Of a stretch of 64,000 nucleotides of DNA, positions 63,766-64,000 are shown one piece after another. The notes below the pieces were generated by a model. It made no database searches. It was given only the letters and a program-made list of their open reading frames with translations, and had not been told where the DNA came from. A program made the position numbers and the translations under genes. The number at the start of each line of letters is the position of its first letter. Within the stretch, counting starts at the first letter, position 1. Source of the stretch: Pseudoips prasinana (taxonomy: Eukaryota; Arthropoda; Insecta; Lepidoptera; Nolidae); NCBI GenBank assembly GCA_951640165.1, contig OX621241.1, forward strand, positions 940,001 through 1,004,000. Reading direction: 5' to 3'.

Positions 63766-64000
63766 GCCTATGCATGCCACCCGCAAAGAGTGTCTGCGGG
63801 TGGACTTCTCTTGTCGCCTGATGAGAAGAGCCCCGGGAACGTGGGTATGCTGCTCCGGTGCCCCATTTTGCGCAATGTCCCAGATGGTGGGGACTCGTAC
63901 CCTGGTAGGGCTCTGGATTGCTCTCCCGTATTGCCAACACCTGACAGTCCAGCACAGCCATTGCGCCACAAACAATTCGCTGTCTTCCCGAAGCTGCTTG
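63766..64000 (+). repeat. Rep-6, copy 2 (runs off the window)
   Basis: GCCTATGCATGCCACCCGCA, TGGACTTCTCTTG, GGGCTCTGGATTGCTCT, CAGCACAGCCATTGCGCCACAAAC and GCTGTCTTCCCGAAGCTGCT match the complement of 50320-50605. The three overlapping minus-strand frames here are not supported as genes. Confidence 0.6.

Noticed and set aside
1..64000. A host protein-coding gene with exons
   Set aside because: No set of frames with recognisable domains and plausible splice signals was found outside transposable elements. Short exons cannot be excluded by eye.

Overview
This window looks like gene-poor, repeat-packed nuclear DNA from a moth or butterfly (Lepidoptera). The base composition is strongly AT-rich. 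There are no operons, ribosome binding sites or dense bacterial-style coding. Almost everything recognisable is a transposable element of a kind common in lepidopteran genomes: non-LTR retrotransposon 3' ends, tRNA-derived SINEs, Helitron-like elements, foldback MITEs and a mariner. I found no single-copy host gene with a convincing open frame, so the window is probably intergenic DNA or a large intron.

Two elements stand out. (1) A structurally complete mariner at 50767-52054 has 28-bp terminal inverted repeats, TA target duplications and an unbroken 339-aa transposase with the D,D34D catalytic triad. (2) A nearly full-length non-LTR retrotransposon on the minus strand lies at about 54761-59423. 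It has an intact ORF1 (PHD finger, coiled coil, C-terminal nucleic-acid-binding region) and an endonuclease/reverse transcriptase ORF2 that stays in one frame and is broken only by two stop codons. It has a (TAAA)n tail and an apparent 11-bp target-site duplication.

Layout: 1-10 kb holds RTE-type 3' fragments, a 5'-truncated reverse transcriptase (4031-5644), several SINEs and a 243-bp foldback MITE. 10-20 kb holds Helitron-like and MITE copies, SINEs, and an RTE 3' end (18146-18804) nested inside another LINE's 3' end. 20-30 kb is mostly unrecognised AT-rich DNA with hairpins, plus a reverse transcriptase C-terminus (27891-28298, minus). 30-40 kb holds a possible BEL/Pao-type LTR, more SINEs, RTE fragments with clean target duplications and a LINE 3' end (36841-37790). 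40-50 kb has Helitron-like copies and a local duplication with a 221-bp exact repeat. 50-64 kb carries the two major elements and further repeat copies.

Many families occur two to eight times here. Comparing copies inside the window gives element boundaries, target duplications and insertion order without outside data. Family names such as SINE-A, MITE-1, Rep-1, LINE-X and RTE-GAT are labels for this annotation only, not published names. No new protein-coding system was found. The most unusual items are the intact mariner, the two-stop retrotransposon, a tRNA-like sequence framed by an inverted repeat (19891-20017) and the duplicated block at 44932-47159.
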